Shown here: positions 53,394 to 63,589 of the stretch, in pieces
Numbering within the stretch: the first letter of the stretch is position 1
Layout: every line of letters begins with the position of its first letter
Source: Stutzerimonas stutzeri SDM-LAC
Lineage (GTDB): Bacteria; Pseudomonadota; Gammaproteobacteria; Pseudomonadales; Pseudomonadaceae
Assembly (NCBI RefSeq): GCF_000235745.1
Contig: NZ_AGSX01000184.1
Location: 1 to 64,000, forward strand
Direction: 5' to 3'
DNA length: 64,000 nucleotides
The notes under the pieces: model-generated
What the model was told of the DNA's origin: nothing
What the model saw: only the letters and a program-made list of their open reading frames with translations
Database searches by the model: none
Position numbers and translations under genes: made by a program

Positions 53394-55619
53394 ATGCGTA
53401 CAGCGATGCTGGCGCTAGCAGCAGGCCTTCTACTGCTGCGTTTTTTACCGCAATTGCCGCCCGCTTCGGTGTTGCCATTCGTGTTGGTGGCCGGCCTGGT
53501 GTTGTTGCCGTTCCGCTGGCGAGCGATCGGATGTTTTCTGTGCGGGTTTGCATGGGCCTGTCTCTGCGCCCATGACGCGTTGCACGATCGCCTTTCGGTT
53601 GAGCTTGATGGCCGGACGTTCTGGCTGGAAGGCAAGGTGGCGGGTTTGCCGGATGTTCGCGATGGCGTGGTGCGCTTCGAACTGGTGGATATTTCGTCTC
53701 GGCACAGAGGTCTTCCGTCAAGGCTTCGCCTTGCGTGGTACGACGGTCCGGTAATACGGGCGGGCGAGCGATGGCGGGTTGCTGCCAAGTTGAAACGGCC
53801 ACGGGGCCTGGTCAACCCGCATCCTTTCGATTACGAGGCCTGGCTTCTTGCCCGGCGGATCGGTGCCAGCGGCACGATAAAAGCTGGAGAGCGCGTGGGG
53901 GCGGCCGAAGGCGGGTTGGCATGGCGTGACCAGTTACGGCAGCGCTTGCTGGCGGTTGACGCTCAGGGTCGTTCCGGTGCGCTTGCCGCCTTGGTGGTCG
54001 GCGATGACAGTGGCCTGTCCACGGCTGATTGGCGCATCCTCCAAGACACCGGAACCGTCCATTTGATGGTCATATCGGGGCAGCATGTTGGCATGCTCGC
54101 CGGATTGCTCTACGGTCTGGTGGCGTTGCTGGTGCGTTGGGGTGTCTGGCCGCATCGAGTCGCCTGGTTGCCCTGTGCTTGCGGCCTAGCTCTGGCGGGT
54201 TCGCTTGGCTACGGTTGGCTGGCAGGGTTTGAGGTCCCGGTCCAGCGAGCGCTGGTGATGGTCGCCCTCGTGCTCGTGTGGCGTTTACGGTATAGGCAGC
54301 TCGGAGTCTGGCTTCCGCTGTTGATCGCGCTCGATGGCGTCCTGCTGTTGGATCCGCTGGTTGGGCTGCAGTCGGGATTCTGGCTGTCTTTCCTGGCAGT
54401 TGCGCTGCTTGCTCTGGTGTTTCGTGGTCGGCTTGGCGGCTGGCGTTGGTGGCGTGCATTAGCCCGTGCGCAGTGGAGCATGGGGCTGGGCCTGTTTCCG
54501 GTTTTGCTCGCCTTGGGTTTGCCGGTTAGCCTGAGTGGACCGATCGCCAACCTCTTCGCAGTGCCTTTGGTCAGCGTAGTCATCGTACCGCTGTCATTGC
54601 TGGGCACGATCTTGTTATGGCTGCCGGTCGTTGGTGAGTCGTTGCTTTGGATTACCGGCGGGTTGCTGGCGATGCTCTTTGATGTGTTGCGATGGTTCGC
54701 TGACTGGCAATCCGCGTGGCTGCCCGCGTCGTTGCCAATCTGGGCTTGGTTGTTGGTTGCGCTTGGCGTGCTGCTGATCCTGTTGCCCTCAGGCGTGCCT
54801 TTCCGGGCGCTGAGTCTGGTGCTTCTTCTGCCGTTGCTGTTTCCACCGACCAACAAGCCCTTGCCTGGGCAGGCGGAAATCTGGCTGTTCGATGTCGGCC
54901 AGGGGCTGGCTGTGCTGGTGCGCACAGAGGAACATGCCCTGCTGTATGACGCAGGACCGCGATATGGTGACTTCGACATTGGTGAACGGGTTGTATTGCC
55001 ATCGTTGCGCACGCTGGGCGTGAGTGGCCTCGATCTGCTGATTCTCAGCCATGCCGATAGCGACCATGCGGGTGGGGCTCTGGCGATCCAGCGACAGATG
55101 CCAGCTGAGCGAGTACGCAGTGGTGAACCGGAGGGCCTGCCCGCTTCCTTAGACGCCGAAATGTGCCGTTCCGGATACGACTGGGAATGGGATCGAGTCC
55201 GCTTCACGCTTTGGCGGTCGCCGCAGGCCAGGGATGGGAATCAGTCCTCCTGTGTGCTGCTGATCGAGGCGAATGGCGAACGTCTGCTGCTCACCGGCGA
55301 CATCGATGTGGAAACTGAACAGGCGCTCATGGACAGCGATCTGCCGCTTGCGGTCGATTGGCTACTGGTGCCGCATCACGGCAGTCGCAGCTCCTCCTCG
55401 ACGGCGTTCATCGAGGCAACCGGAGCCGGAGGCGCGCTCATCTCGCGCAGCTTGCATAACTCATTCGGCCATCCGCATCCGGATGTGGTGCAGCGGCTGC
55501 AGACGGCTGGAGCACAGCTCCATGACACGGCAGAGCGTGGAGCGATGCAGATTCACCTCGGCCGTTTCGAGCCCGCTCGAGGATTACGTGCCGAGCGGCA
55601 ATTCTGGCGGGAAAAATGA
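53394..55619 (+). CDS. comEC: DNA internalisation channel ComEC/Rec2
   Basis: This 741-residue membrane protein forms the inner-membrane path for single-stranded DNA in natural transformation. It has an N-terminal OB-like part after two helices (about 60-165), a competence domain with many helices (about 190-480, including M-V-I-S-G-Q-H-V-G-M), and a C-terminal MBL-fold domain from about 495 with D-V-G-Q-G-L-A-V, the intact metal motif S-H-A-D-S-D-H-A-G-G and P-H-H-G-S-R-S-S. I prefer the ATG at 53394 (GGAGA upstream) over one at 53304. In P. stutzeri, comEC (described there as comA) and the exbB gene behind it were reported to be needed for transformation. Confidence 0.93.
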   Translation: MRTAMLALAAGLLLLRFLPQLPPASVLPFVLVAGLVLLPFRWRAIGCFLCGFAWACLCAHDALHDRLSVELDGRTFWLEGKVAGLPDVRDGVVRFELVDISSRHRGLPSRLRLAWYDGPVIRAGERWRVAAKLKRPRGLVNPHPFDYEAWLLARRIGASGTIKAGERVGAAEGGLAWRDQLRQRLLAVDAQGRSGALAALVVGDDSGLSTADWRILQDTGTVHLMVISGQHVGMLAGLLYGLVALLVRWGVWPHRVAWLPCACGLALAGSLGYGWLAGFEVPVQRALVMVALVLVWRLRYRQLGVWLPLLIALDGVLLLDPLVGLQSGFWLSFLAVALLALVFRGRLGGWRWWRALARAQWSMGLGLFPVLLALGLPVSLSGPIANLFAVPLVSVVIVPLSLLGTILLWLPVVGESLLWITGGLLAMLFDVLRWFADWQSAWLPASLPIWAWLLVALGVLLILLPSGVPFRALSLVLLLPLLFPPTNKPLPGQAEIWLFDVGQGLAVLVRTEEHALLYDAGPRYGDFDIGERVVLPSLRTLGVSGLDLLILSHADSDHAGGALAIQRQMPAERVRSGEPEGLPASLDAEMCRSGYDWEWDRVRFTLWRSPQARDGNQSSCVLLIEANGERLLLTGDIDVETEQALMDSDLPLAVDWLLVPHHGSRSSSSTAFIEATGAGGALISRSLHNSFGHPHPDVVQRLQTAGAQLHDTAERGAMQIHLGRFEPARGLRAERQFWREK

Positions 55620-55690
55620 GAACCCGGGCCGTCGGCGGGCTGGCAGCCCTATGCTAGAGTGGCGCCACTTTTTCGAGGGGGATTCATCTC

Positions 55691-56323
55691 GTGTGGGAGC
55701 TGGTTAAAGCGGGCGGCTGGATAATGCTGCCAATCATCCTGTGTTCCATCGCGGCCGCCGGTATTATCGCCGAAAGGCTATGGACGCTTCGGCCTAGCCG
55801 AGTGACTCCGCCACACCTGCTCGGCCAGGTGTGGAAATGGATCAAGGACAAGAAGCTCAGCAACCAGAAGCTCAAGGAGCTGCGTGCGGATTCGCCGCTG
55901 GGGGAGATCCTGGCTGCTGGTCTGGCTAACTCCAAGCATGGCCGGGAGATCATGAAGGAGTGCATCGAGGAAGCGGCCGCCCGTGTCGTCCACGATCTCG
56001 ATCGCTACCTTAATGCCTTGGGTACGATTGCAGGTATCGCGCCCTTGCTCGGGCTTCTTGGCACGGTACTGGGCATGATCGAAATCTTCAGTGCCTTTAT
56101 GGGCGCTGGTATGGCCAACGCGCCGTTGCTTGCAGCGGGGATTTCCAAGGCGTTGATTACCACCGCTGCAGGCCTGATGGTCGGCATTCCGGCATTGTTT
56201 TTCCATCGTTTCCTCCTGCGCCGTGTCGAAGAGCTCGTAGTCGGCATGGAGCAGGAAGCGATCAAGCTGGTTGAAGTGGTGCAGGGTGACCGTGACGTCG
56301 ACCTGGGTGAGGGCAAGGCGTGA
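55691..56323 (+). CDS. exbB: ExbB/TolQ-type proton channel protein
   Basis: This 210-residue inner-membrane protein is of the MotA/TolQ/ExbB family. It has three helices, with G-I-A-P-L-L-G-L-L-G-T-V-L-G-M-I-E near residue 115 and A-L-I-T-T-A-A-G-L-M-V-G-I-P-A near 153. With ExbD it couples the proton gradient to outer-membrane transport. It starts at GTG 55691 behind GAGGGG, 71 bases after comEC. The last bases overlap exbD (GTGA). Confidence 0.93.
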   Translation: MWELVKAGGWIMLPIILCSIAAAGIIAERLWTLRPSRVTPPHLLGQVWKWIKDKKLSNQKLKELRADSPLGEILAAGLANSKHGREIMKECIEEAAARVVHDLDRYLNALGTIAGIAPLLGLLGTVLGMIEIFSAFMGAGMANAPLLAAGISKALITTAAGLMVGIPALFFHRFLLRRVEELVVGMEQEAIKLVEVVQGDRDVDLGEGKA

Positions 56324-56748
56324 AGTTTCGACGCAAGGCGCGGGAGAACGTCGACATCGGTCTGGCCCCGCTGATTGATGTGGTGTTCATCCTGCTGCTG
56401 TTCTTCGTGGTGACGACTACATTTACTCGCGAAACCCAGCTCCAGGTTGATCTTCCTGAGGCGGCAAGCGGTGTCCCACCGCAGGAAAATGAGCAGAAGC
56501 GGCTGGAAATTGTTATCGACGACAGTGGCAGCTTCAGCCTCAATGGTAAGGCGCTGATCAAGCATGACTTGAGCACGCTGATGGCGGCGCTCAGCAAGGA
56601 ATCAGGCGGCGATACAAGTTTGCCGATGATCATCAGCGCCGACGGCAAAACGCCACATCAGGCGGTCATTACCGCCATGGATGCGGCCGGCAAACTGGGC
56701 TTCGCGCACCTGCGCATCACCACCGTTGAGGCCCAGCCGGAGCCCTGA
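56320..56748 (+). CDS. exbD: ExbD/TolR-type energy-transducing protein
   Basis: This 142-residue protein has one helix ([13 protein letters not shown], about residues 21-33; Asp22 is the expected proton carrier) and a periplasmic domain. Start is GTG at 56320, overlapping exbB by four bases. Its stop overlaps the lpxK ATG (TGATG), which joins the exb genes to the lpxK-murB set. Confidence 0.93.
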   Translation: MKFRRKARENVDIGLAPLIDVVFILLLFFVVTTTFTRETQLQVDLPEAASGVPPQENEQKRLEIVIDDSGSFSLNGKALIKHDLSTLMAALSKESGGDTSLPMIISADGKTPHQAVITAMDAAGKLGFAHLRITTVEAQPEP

Positions 56749-57755
56749 TGTCCTTTGCTGATCGTCTCCAGCGGGCCTGGTACGAAGGGCATCCTGCCTT
56801 GGCCCTGCTCGCACCGCTGGAATGGCTCTACCGGCGCGTGGTGATCGCTAAGCGGAAGCGGTTTATCAGCGGGGTGCTCGATTGCTATCGGGCGCCAGTG
56901 CCGGTAGTGGTGGTCGGCAATATCACTGTTGGCGGTACCGGCAAGACCCCCTTGATTCTCCGGCTCATCGAGCATTGTCAGCGACGAGGCTTGAAGGTCG
57001 GTGTAGTCAGCCGTGGTTACGGCGCCAGACCTCCTTCGTATCCTTGGCGGGTGAAGCCCGAGCACTGCGCCGCCGAAGCTGGCGATGAGCCGTTATTGAT
57101 TGTGCAACGAACAAATGTACCGGTAATGATCGATCCCGACCGCTCCCGCGCGGTTCGTAGGTTGCTCGAGCTCGAGCCGCTGGATCTGATTCTTTCCGAC
57201 GATGGGCTGCAGCATTACCGGTTGGCCCGCGATCTGGAGCTAGTCCTTATCGATGCGGCTCGCGGGCTGGGCAACCAACGCTGCTTGCCCGCGGGGCCGC
57301 TGCGTGAGCCACTGGAGCGACTGGGATCGGTCGATGCGGTGCTGATAAACGGCGCGTTGACGGACAGTCCCTCCGGTTTCGCATTTGCCCTGCAGCCATC
57401 CAAACTAGTCGAGCTGAGCACGGGGCAGGCCTGGCCTCTTGACCATTTTCCGTCGGGCCAGCAGCTGCATGCGGTCGCTGGAATCGGCAATCCACAGCGT
57501 TTCTTCACCACGCTCGAGACGCTACACTGGCGGCCGATCCCGCACCCCTTCGCCGATCACGCCCGCTATAGCCTGGAACAACTGAGTTTCAGTCCAGAGC
57601 TACCCCTGGTGATGACCGAAAAGGATGCGGTCAAATGCCGGGCTTTCGCGCTGCCGGGCTGGTGTTATCTTCAAGTGCAGGCCGAGCCTTCCGCTGCGTT
57701 CGTCACCTGGTTTGATGCCCAGCTGGACCGTTTGCTGCCGCCCGTTCATCTCTAA
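56748..57755 (+). CDS. lpxK: Tetraacyldisaccharide 4'-kinase LpxK
   Basis: This 335-residue membrane-associated kinase phosphorylates the lipid A disaccharide at the 4' position to give lipid IVA. The P-loop is [13 protein letters not shown] (about residues 57-69), and S-R-G-Y-G-A and S-D-D-G-L-Q-H-Y-R are the other LpxK signatures. The N-terminal helix region (about 18-40) is the membrane contact. It is followed 47 bases later by the Trm112-like gene. Confidence 0.96.
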   Translation: MSFADRLQRAWYEGHPALALLAPLEWLYRRVVIAKRKRFISGVLDCYRAPVPVVVVGNITVGGTGKTPLILRLIEHCQRRGLKVGVVSRGYGARPPSYPWRVKPEHCAAEAGDEPLLIVQRTNVPVMIDPDRSRAVRRLLELEPLDLILSDDGLQHYRLARDLELVLIDAARGLGNQRCLPAGPLREPLERLGSVDAVLINGALTDSPSGFAFALQPSKLVELSTGQAWPLDHFPSGQQLHAVAGIGNPQRFFTTLETLHWRPIPHPFADHARYSLEQLSFSPELPLVMTEKDAVKCRAFALPGWCYLQVQAEPSAAFVTWFDAQLDRLLPPVHL

Positions 57756-57802
57756 GCCGCTCGATCTGCCTGGTGCAGTCGGCTGCATCCAAGGACTGTG
57801 CC

Positions 57803-57988
57803 ATGGATACCAAACTTCTCGATATTCTTGCATGCCCGCTCTGTAAGGGCCCGCTGAAGCTGACCGATGACAAATCCGAACTGATCTGCAAGGCCGACGG
57901 CATGGCCTTTCCGGTCCGGGACGGCATTCCGGTTATGCTCGAAAGCGAAGCCCGCACCCTTGACGTGGATGAGCGTCTGGACAAATGA
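57803..57988 (+). CDS. ycaR: Trm112-family small zinc-binding protein (YcaR)
   Basis: This 61-residue protein starts [16 protein letters not shown], with C-P-L-C at 11-14 as two zinc ligands and C29 as another potential ligand (L-I-C-K). [11 protein letters not shown] is the family core. The gene lies between lpxK and kdsB in most gammaproteobacteria; its exact role is not established. It overlaps kdsB by four bases (ATGA). Confidence 0.93.
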   Translation: MDTKLLDILACPLCKGPLKLTDDKSELICKADGMAFPVRDGIPVMLESEARTLDVDERLDK

Positions 57989-58749
57989 CTAACGCTTACA
58001 CCGTAGTAATCCCGGCGCGTTACGCATCCACCCGCCTTCCGGGCAAGCCCCTGCAGGACATCGCCGGCAAGCCGATGATTCGTCATGTATGGGAGCAGGC
58101 CTGCAGGAGCGGAGCACAGCGGGTGGTGATTGCCACGGACGATCAGCGCATTCTGCAGGCTTGCGAAGGCTTTGGTGCACAGGCATTGCTGACCCGGGTC
58201 GACCATAACTCGGGTACTGATCGGCTTGCCGAGGTGGCGGACCAGCTGGGTCTTGCGGCTGATGCGATAGTAGTTAACGTACAGGGCGATGAGCCGTTGA
58301 TCCCGCCTTCGGTGATCGACCAGGTTGCGTTTAATCTGGCTGCGCACCCCGAAGCGGCTATCGCCACGCTAGCGGAGTCAATCAGTGATCCGCATGCGCT
58401 CTTCAACCCGAACGTAGTAAAGGTGCTGAGCGATATCAATGGTCTCGCACTGACCTTCAGCCGTGCGCCGCTGCCGTGGGCTCGCGACGAATTCGCGCGT
58501 GATCCTGATGCGCTTCCGAGCGATGTTCCGTACCGTCGGCACATCGGCATCTATGCCTACCGCGCCGGGTTCCTGGCTGACTTCGTGGCTTGGGGTCCAT
58601 GCTGGCTGGAGAATACCGAGTGCCTCGAGCAGTTACGTGCGCTATGGCACGGCAAACGCATCCACGTTGCCGATGCGGTCGAGGCGCCTCCGGCAGGGGT
58701 CGATACCGCCGAAGACCTCGAGCGAGTTCGCAAGCTGCTTGGAGCTTAA
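57985..58749 (+). CDS. kdsB: 3-deoxy-manno-octulosonate cytidylyltransferase KdsB
   Basis: This 254-residue enzyme activates KDO to CMP-KDO for the LPS inner core. Motifs are [16 protein letters not shown] (residues 6-21, CTP loop) and N-V-Q-G-D-E-P-L-I (about 98-106, metal binding), with R-H-I-G-I-Y-A-Y-R and E-Q-L-R-A-L further on. Length is normal. It overlaps ycaR and is followed one base later by the phosphatase gene. Confidence 0.97.
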   Translation: MTNAYTVVIPARYASTRLPGKPLQDIAGKPMIRHVWEQACRSGAQRVVIATDDQRILQACEGFGAQALLTRVDHNSGTDRLAEVADQLGLAADAIVVNVQGDEPLIPPSVIDQVAFNLAAHPEAAIATLAESISDPHALFNPNVVKVLSDINGLALTFSRAPLPWARDEFARDPDALPSDVPYRRHIGIYAYRAGFLADFVAWGPCWLENTECLEQLRALWHGKRIHVADAVEAPPAGVDTAEDLERVRKLLGA

Positions 58750-58750
58750 C

Positions 58751-59215
58751 GTGAAGGTCCTGTTCGTTTGCATGGGCAACATATGCCGATCGCCGACCGC
58801 TGAGGCGGTGTTCCGCAAATGCGCAGAAAGTGCCGGGATGGGTACGCGAGTCACCATCGATTCGGCCGGGACCGATAGCTGGCATGTCGGCAAAGCACCG
58901 GATCAGCGTGCTTGCCTGGCAGCCGCCAGACGCGGCTACGACCTTGCAGCGCTAAGGGCGCGTCAGGTCTCCGTGGACGATTTTCAGCGTTTTGATCTGA
59001 TCCTGGCGATGGATCACGACAACCTGGAGCGGCTGCGTGCCCTGCGCCCGGCAAACTGTAATGCTCAGGTTGATCTGTTTCTGCGCCGATACGGGTTAGG
59101 TGAGGATGCCGTGCCGGACCCGTATTATGGCGGCGAGGACGGTTTCGAACAGGTGCTCGATCTGATTGAAGATGGCGCTGCGCAATTGCTCGACGAGATC
59201 AGAGGGCGTCAATGA
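58751..59215 (+). CDS. Low-molecular-weight protein-tyrosine phosphatase
   Basis: This 154-residue phosphatase has the catalytic P-loop V-C-M-G-N-I-C-R-S-P-T (residues 6-16; Cys7 differs from the motif start C-x5-R-S, whose nucleophile here is in C-M-G-N-I-C-R-S), and the general-acid Asp in V-P-D-P-Y-Y. Start is GTG at 58751, with GGAGC seven bases upstream in the end of kdsB. Many such enzymes act on polysaccharide-export kinases. Here the gene is part of the lpxK-murB unit. Its stop overlaps the murB ATG by four bases. Confidence 0.9.
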   Translation: MKVLFVCMGNICRSPTAEAVFRKCAESAGMGTRVTIDSAGTDSWHVGKAPDQRACLAAARRGYDLAALRARQVSVDDFQRFDLILAMDHDNLERLRALRPANCNAQVDLFLRRYGLGEDAVPDPYYGGEDGFEQVLDLIEDGAAQLLDEIRGRQ

Positions 59216-60231
59216 GTCTTCATGTCGAACAGGGTCGTTCACTCAAGGCGTTCAACACCTTCGCTGTCGAAGCCCGTGCCGCCTATTTCGCTGAGGCGCA
59301 CGACGATCAGGCGGTAGCCGAGGCGATCGACGAGGCCCGTCGCCTTGATGTCCCGCTATGGATACTGGGCGGGGGCAGCAATCTGCTACTGACCGGCGAT
59401 GTAGATGCACTGGTGCTGCGCATGGCGAGCCGCGGTATTCGTGTCCTCGAAGATGACGGCCAGCGGGTAGTGATCGAGGCGGAGGCTGGCGAACCCTGGC
59501 ATCCATTCGTGTTGCGTAGCCTGGAGCTGGGTTTGGCTGGGTTGGAAAACCTCAGCCTGATACCCGGTACGGTCGGTGCGGCACCCATCCAGAACGTCGG
59601 CGCGTACGGTGTCGAGATCAAGGATGTCTTCGCTGGTTTGACTGCGCTGGACCGTCAAACGGGAGATTTGGTCGAGTTTGATCTGAACGCATGCGAGTTT
59701 GCCTACCGCGATAGTCTGTTCAAGCGGCAGGCCGGTCGCTATGTGATTCTTCGAGTGCGCTTCGTGCTTCACCGGGCTGCGGCTGTGCGTCTCGAATATG
59801 GCCCCCTGCGTCATTGGCTTCAGCAGCACGGTATCCAGTCACCGACTGCGGTGGACGTCAGTCGTGCAGTCTGCTCGATTCGCCGTGAAAAGCTGCCAGA
59901 CCCCCGGGTCCTCGGAAATGCCGGCAGTTTTTTCAAAAACCCATTGGTTGCTCAGACGAATGCTGACGCCTTGCTCGTGCGATATCCCGATTTGGTAGCG
60001 TTTCCGCAGGGAGACGGGCAGGTCAAGCTTGCCGCTGGCTGGTTAATCGAGCGTGCAGGCTGGAAGGGGCGCCGAGAGGGGGATGCGGGTGTCCACCGGC
60101 TGCAGGCGCTGGTGCTGGTCAACTACGGCCAGGCAAATGGTCAGCAGATCCTGCAGCTTGCCGAAAAGATCCAAGCTGACATTCTGGAGCGCTTTGGTGT
60201 GCAGTTGGAAATCGAGCCTAACGTCGTCTGA
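59212..60231 (+). CDS. murB: UDP-N-acetylenolpyruvoylglucosamine reductase MurB (type I)
   Basis: This 339-residue FAD enzyme reduces UDP-GlcNAc-enolpyruvate to UDP-MurNAc in peptidoglycan synthesis. FAD-binding motifs are I-L-G-G-G-S-N-L-L (about 47-55) and L-S-L-I-P-G-T-V-G-A-A-P-I-Q-N-V-G-A-Y-G. The catalytic Ser is in N-A-G-S-F-F-K-N-P (about 237-245), and the closing Glu in L-E-I-E-P-N-V. It is the last gene of the unit, followed by the bidirectional terminator at 60396. Confidence 0.97.
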   Translation: MSLHVEQGRSLKAFNTFAVEARAAYFAEAHDDQAVAEAIDEARRLDVPLWILGGGSNLLLTGDVDALVLRMASRGIRVLEDDGQRVVIEAEAGEPWHPFVLRSLELGLAGLENLSLIPGTVGAAPIQNVGAYGVEIKDVFAGLTALDRQTGDLVEFDLNACEFAYRDSLFKRQAGRYVILRVRFVLHRAAAVRLEYGPLRHWLQQHGIQSPTAVDVSRAVCSIRREKLPDPRVLGNAGSFFKNPLVAQTNADALLVRYPDLVAFPQGDGQVKLAAGWLIERAGWKGRREGDAGVHRLQALVLVNYGQANGQQILQLAEKIQADILERFGVQLEIEPNVV

Positions 60232-60395
60232 CTAAGGGTTGGTTCGCCGCGCCCATTTCTTGCTTTCATAACAATAGATCGGTGCTTCAAGGCTTCCGGC
60301 TACATCGACGCTGTGACTGCATGCTAGGCAGCCATTCCCCCGTATTTGCGCGCCTGACGAAAGTGCAGGGCAGCAGCGTTTAGGTGGTCGCCGAC

Positions 60396-60426
60396 AAAAA
60401 AAGGGATGCCGAAGCATCCCTTTTTT
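60396..60426. terminator. Bidirectional intrinsic terminator between murB and rne
   Basis: An A-run leads into GGGATGC (60403-60409), loop CGAA, GCATCCC (60414-60420) and TTTTTT. With A's on one side and T's on the other, it serves both the murB (plus) and rne (minus) transcripts. The 164 bases between the murB stop and the hairpin hold no gene I can support. Confidence 0.93.
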
Positions 60427-60439
60427 ATTGCCGAGTCGA

Positions 60440-63400
60440 TCAATCCTGACGCTTGTCTGCTTCCTGCGGCTTGGCTTGATCAGCAACATCCGTGTCGGCT
60501 TCAGTGGTGGATTTGATCGCATCCACTTCAGGCTGGAGCGGTTCGGCAGCCGGCTGTTCGGCTTCCGTTTGAACCGATGACACGTCCGGCTTCGGAGCGA
60601 CCTTGAGGCTTTGCTCCACATTATCGTTCGCGGTGCTAACCGATTGCTCGGTGGCTGGAGCGCTGTCCGGCCCACTGACAACGATTTCGGGGCTGGTCAG
60701 TTCCGGTGCTGCCGGAGCTTTGGTTTCGGTCGGGGCTTGCGCTTCAGCTTCAGCTGCTTCCTTGGCCAGACGCTCTTGCTCCAGGCGGCGACGACGCACC
60801 TCACGTGGATCATTAGGCGCACGACCGCTTGCAGTCACGATCGGCGCTTCAGTCTCGGCAGCTGTCTGCACAGGCTCTGCGGCAACAGGTGTGGCTACCG
60901 CCTGCGCAGGCTCGGGCTCGATTGTCGGTGCCTTCGGCTCGCTGGGCGCCTGCAGTGCAGGGGCCGGCTCGGCTTCGGCCATCGCAGGCGCTATAACTCC
61001 GCCATCCAGCGCTCCGGTGGCATCGGCTGGCTTGTCAGCTTCGGTTGCTTCAGTCAGATTGTTAAAGGTTGCGGCTGGCGCTGATGTTTCTGCTTCCTTT
61101 GTTTCGCCCTGAGGCTCAGCGGGTGCGGCGTCGGTGTCTGCGGTGTTCGCCGCAAGAGCGGCAGCAGTCGCGGCAATAGCGACCTGCTCAGATTTCACCG
61201 GTGCATTGCTTTCGCTGATCCCGGCGTTGTTGCTCTGAGCATCGTCGTCGATCTCGTTGCCATTGGCATCGCGTTGGCGGTCACGACGGTTGCTGCGACG
61301 ACGCTGGCCGCGAGAGCGGCGGCGAGGACGATCGCTACCTTCTGACGAATCCTGATCCTCCTGGGCCGCCTCCACAGTTTCGTTTTGTTGTTCTTCCACG
61401 TTCTCGGCTGGTTCTACACGAGGTTTGCGCTCTTCGCGGGGTGCACGAGGCTTGCGCTCGGGGCTCTCTTCGCTGGCCGTTGCCGCGGGTGCGGCCTGGG
61501 TGGAATCGTCGAGTGGCGCGCGCAGTTCACGCTTGCGCTCTTCTCGCGGCTGCCGATCCTCGCGCGGGGTGCGTTCGCGACGTGGTTGCTGTTGCGACTG
61601 TGCATTGTTTTCGCTGGCTTCGACTGGCTCACGGGATTCGCGCGGTTCGCGGGCCTCGCGAGGCTTGCGCTCTTCGCGTGGCGGACGAGGCTGACGCTCT
61701 TCGCGAGGCTGCCGGTCTTCACGAGGAGCGCGCTCTTCGCGAGGCTTGCGTTCTTCGTCGCGGTTGCTGCGCGAATCGCGGCGACGGTTCTGCTGGCGCC
61801 CGCTACGGCGTTCATCGTTGCGTTGTGGGCGACTAGTTGCGGCGGGTTTCTTCTCGACTTCTGCGGCTGGCGCTTCCTGCTTGCCGGCGAAGAGGCCGAC
61901 CAGCGATTTGACCAGACCCTTGAACAGGCTCGGCTCCTGGGCGGCAGGTGCACGCAGTTCAGTCGGTGCAGTGCTTGGGGTCGGCGCTGGCGCAGTACGC
62001 TGCGGTGCGGTCTTGACGGCCGCTTCCTGGCGAACCAGCGTGCGCGTCGAGCTGACTGGCTGAGCTTCCTCAACCTCGGTTGGGCTCATTTCATAGCTGG
62101 CCTGACCGGCAACAATTTCAGGGCTGTCGTCGCGCAGACGCTGCACTTCGAAGTGCGGGGTCTCCAAGTGATCGTCCGGCAGGATGAAAATGCGCGCTCG
62201 GCTGCGCAGTTCGATCTTGGTGATAGCGTTGCGCTTTTCGTTGAGGAGGAAGGCGGCGACCTGGAACGGCACGCGGGCGCGAACCTCGGCGGTGCGATCC
62301 TTCAGCGCTTCTTCCTCGATCAGGCGCAGGATCGCCAGCGACAGCGATTCGACGTCGCGAATGATCCCTTGGCCATTGCAGCGCGGGCAGACGATACCGC
62401 TGGTTTCACCGAGCGACGGGCGCAGGCGCTGACGGGACATTTCCAGCAAGCCGAAGCGCGAAATGCGGCCGACCTGAATGCGTGCGCGGTCGGCTTCGAG
62501 AGCTTCGCGGACCTTTTCTTCCACGGCGCGTTGGTTCTTCGCCGGGGTCATGTCGATGAAATCGATAACGATCAGGCCGCCGATATCGCGCAGACGCAGC
62601 TGACGGGCGATTTCCTCGGCCGCTTCGAGGTTGGTCTGCAACGCGGTTTCTTCGATGTCGCCGCCTTTAGTGGCGCGCGCCGAGTTGATGTCGATAGACA
62701 CCAGTGCCTCGGTCGGATCGATGACGATGGATCCGCCGGACGGCAGCTTCACTTCACGCTGGAATGCGGTTTCGATCTGGCTTTCAATCTGGAAACGATT
62801 GAACAGTGGCACGCTGTCCTCGTACAGCTTGATCTTGCTGGCGTACTGCGGCATGACCTGTTGGATGAACGACAGCGCCTCGTCCTGAGCTTCAACGCTG
62901 TCGATCAACACTTCGCCGATGTCCTGGCGCAGATAGTCGCGGATGGCGCGGATGATGACGTTCGATTCCTGATAGATCAGGAAGGGGGCGGGGCGATCCT
63001 GGGAGGCTTCTTTGACAGCGCTCCATAGCTGCAACAGATAATCCAGATCCCACTGCATTTCTTCGCTGGAGCGGCCGAGGCCAGCGGTCCGAACAATCAG
63101 ACCCATGTCGGCTGGAACGTTGAGGCCATTCAGCGCTTCACGGAGCTCGTTGCGCTCTTCGCCCTCGATGCGGCGGGAGATACCGCCGGCACGCGGGTTG
63201 TTGGGCATCAGAACAAGGTAGCGGCCAGCGAGGCTGATAAAGGTGGTCAGGGCTGCGCCTTTGTTGCCGCGCTCTTCCTTCTCGACCTGGACGATCACTT
63301 CCTGGCCTTCGCTCAATACTTCCTTGATGTTGACGCGACCTTCTGGCGCCTTCTTGAAGTACTCGCGGGAGATTTCTTTGAGCGGGAGAAACCCGTGGCG

Positions 63401-63589
63401 GTCAGCGCCGAAGTCTACAAAGGCGGCTTCGAGGCTGGGCTCGACGCGTGTGATCTTGCCTTTGTATATGTTCGCCTTCTTCTGTTCGCGAGCGCCGGAC
63501 TCGATGTCGAGGTCGAACAGGCGCTGGCCGTCGACCAGTGCGACACGCAACTCTTCAGGCTGAGTTGCGTTAATTAGCATTCTTTTCAT
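60440..63589 (-). CDS. rne: Ribonuclease E
   Basis: This 1049-residue endoribonuclease starts RNA decay and matures rRNA and tRNA; it also scaffolds the degradosome. The catalytic half (about 1-520) holds an S1 domain ([17 protein letters not shown], residues about 43-59), metal-binding Asp in V-S-I-D-I-N-S-A near 300 and V-I-D-F-I-D-M near 343, and the Zn-link C-P-R-C near 401-404. The C-terminal half is low-complexity: an Arg/Glu/Pro-rich block at about 590-775 with many P-R-E-E-R-like repeats, then Ala/Glu-rich stretches. The start M-K-R-M-L-I-N-A fixes the ATG at 63589. Confidence 0.97.
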   Translation of the reverse strand: MKRMLINATQPEELRVALVDGQRLFDLDIESGAREQKKANIYKGKITRVEPSLEAAFVDFGADRHGFLPLKEISREYFKKAPEGRVNIKEVLSEGQEVIVQVEKEERGNKGAALTTFISLAGRYLVLMPNNPRAGGISRRIEGEERNELREALNGLNVPADMGLIVRTAGLGRSSEEMQWDLDYLLQLWSAVKEASQDRPAPFLIYQESNVIIRAIRDYLRQDIGEVLIDSVEAQDEALSFIQQVMPQYASKIKLYEDSVPLFNRFQIESQIETAFQREVKLPSGGSIVIDPTEALVSIDINSARATKGGDIEETALQTNLEAAEEIARQLRLRDIGGLIVIDFIDMTPAKNQRAVEEKVREALEADRARIQVGRISRFGLLEMSRQRLRPSLGETSGIVCPRCNGQGIIRDVESLSLAILRLIEEEALKDRTAEVRARVPFQVAAFLLNEKRNAITKIELRSRARIFILPDDHLETPHFEVQRLRDDSPEIVAGQASYEMSPTEVEEAQPVSSTRTLVRQEAAVKTAPQRTAPAPTPSTAPTELRAPAAQEPSLFKGLVKSLVGLFAGKQEAPAAEVEKKPAATSRPQRNDERRSGRQQNRRRDSRSNRDEERKPREERAPREDRQPREERQPRPPREERKPREAREPRESREPVEASENNAQSQQQPRRERTPREDRQPREERKRELRAPLDDSTQAAPAATASEESPERKPRAPREERKPRVEPAENVEEQQNETVEAAQEDQDSSEGSDRPRRRSRGQRRRSNRRDRQRDANGNEIDDDAQSNNAGISESNAPVKSEQVAIAATAAALAANTADTDAAPAEPQGETKEAETSAPAATFNNLTEATEADKPADATGALDGGVIAPAMAEAEPAPALQAPSEPKAPTIEPEPAQAVATPVAAEPVQTAAETEAPIVTASGRAPNDPREVRRRRLEQERLAKEAAEAEAQAPTETKAPAAPELTSPEIVVSGPDSAPATEQSVSTANDNVEQSLKVAPKPDVSSVQTEAEQPAAEPLQPEVDAIKSTTEADTDVADQAKPQEADKRQD

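Noticed and set aside
61385-63028. Long open frame of 547 codons on the plus strand opposite rne
   Set aside because: It mirrors the rne reading frame in GC-rich repeat sequence; the translated product has no recognisable domain.
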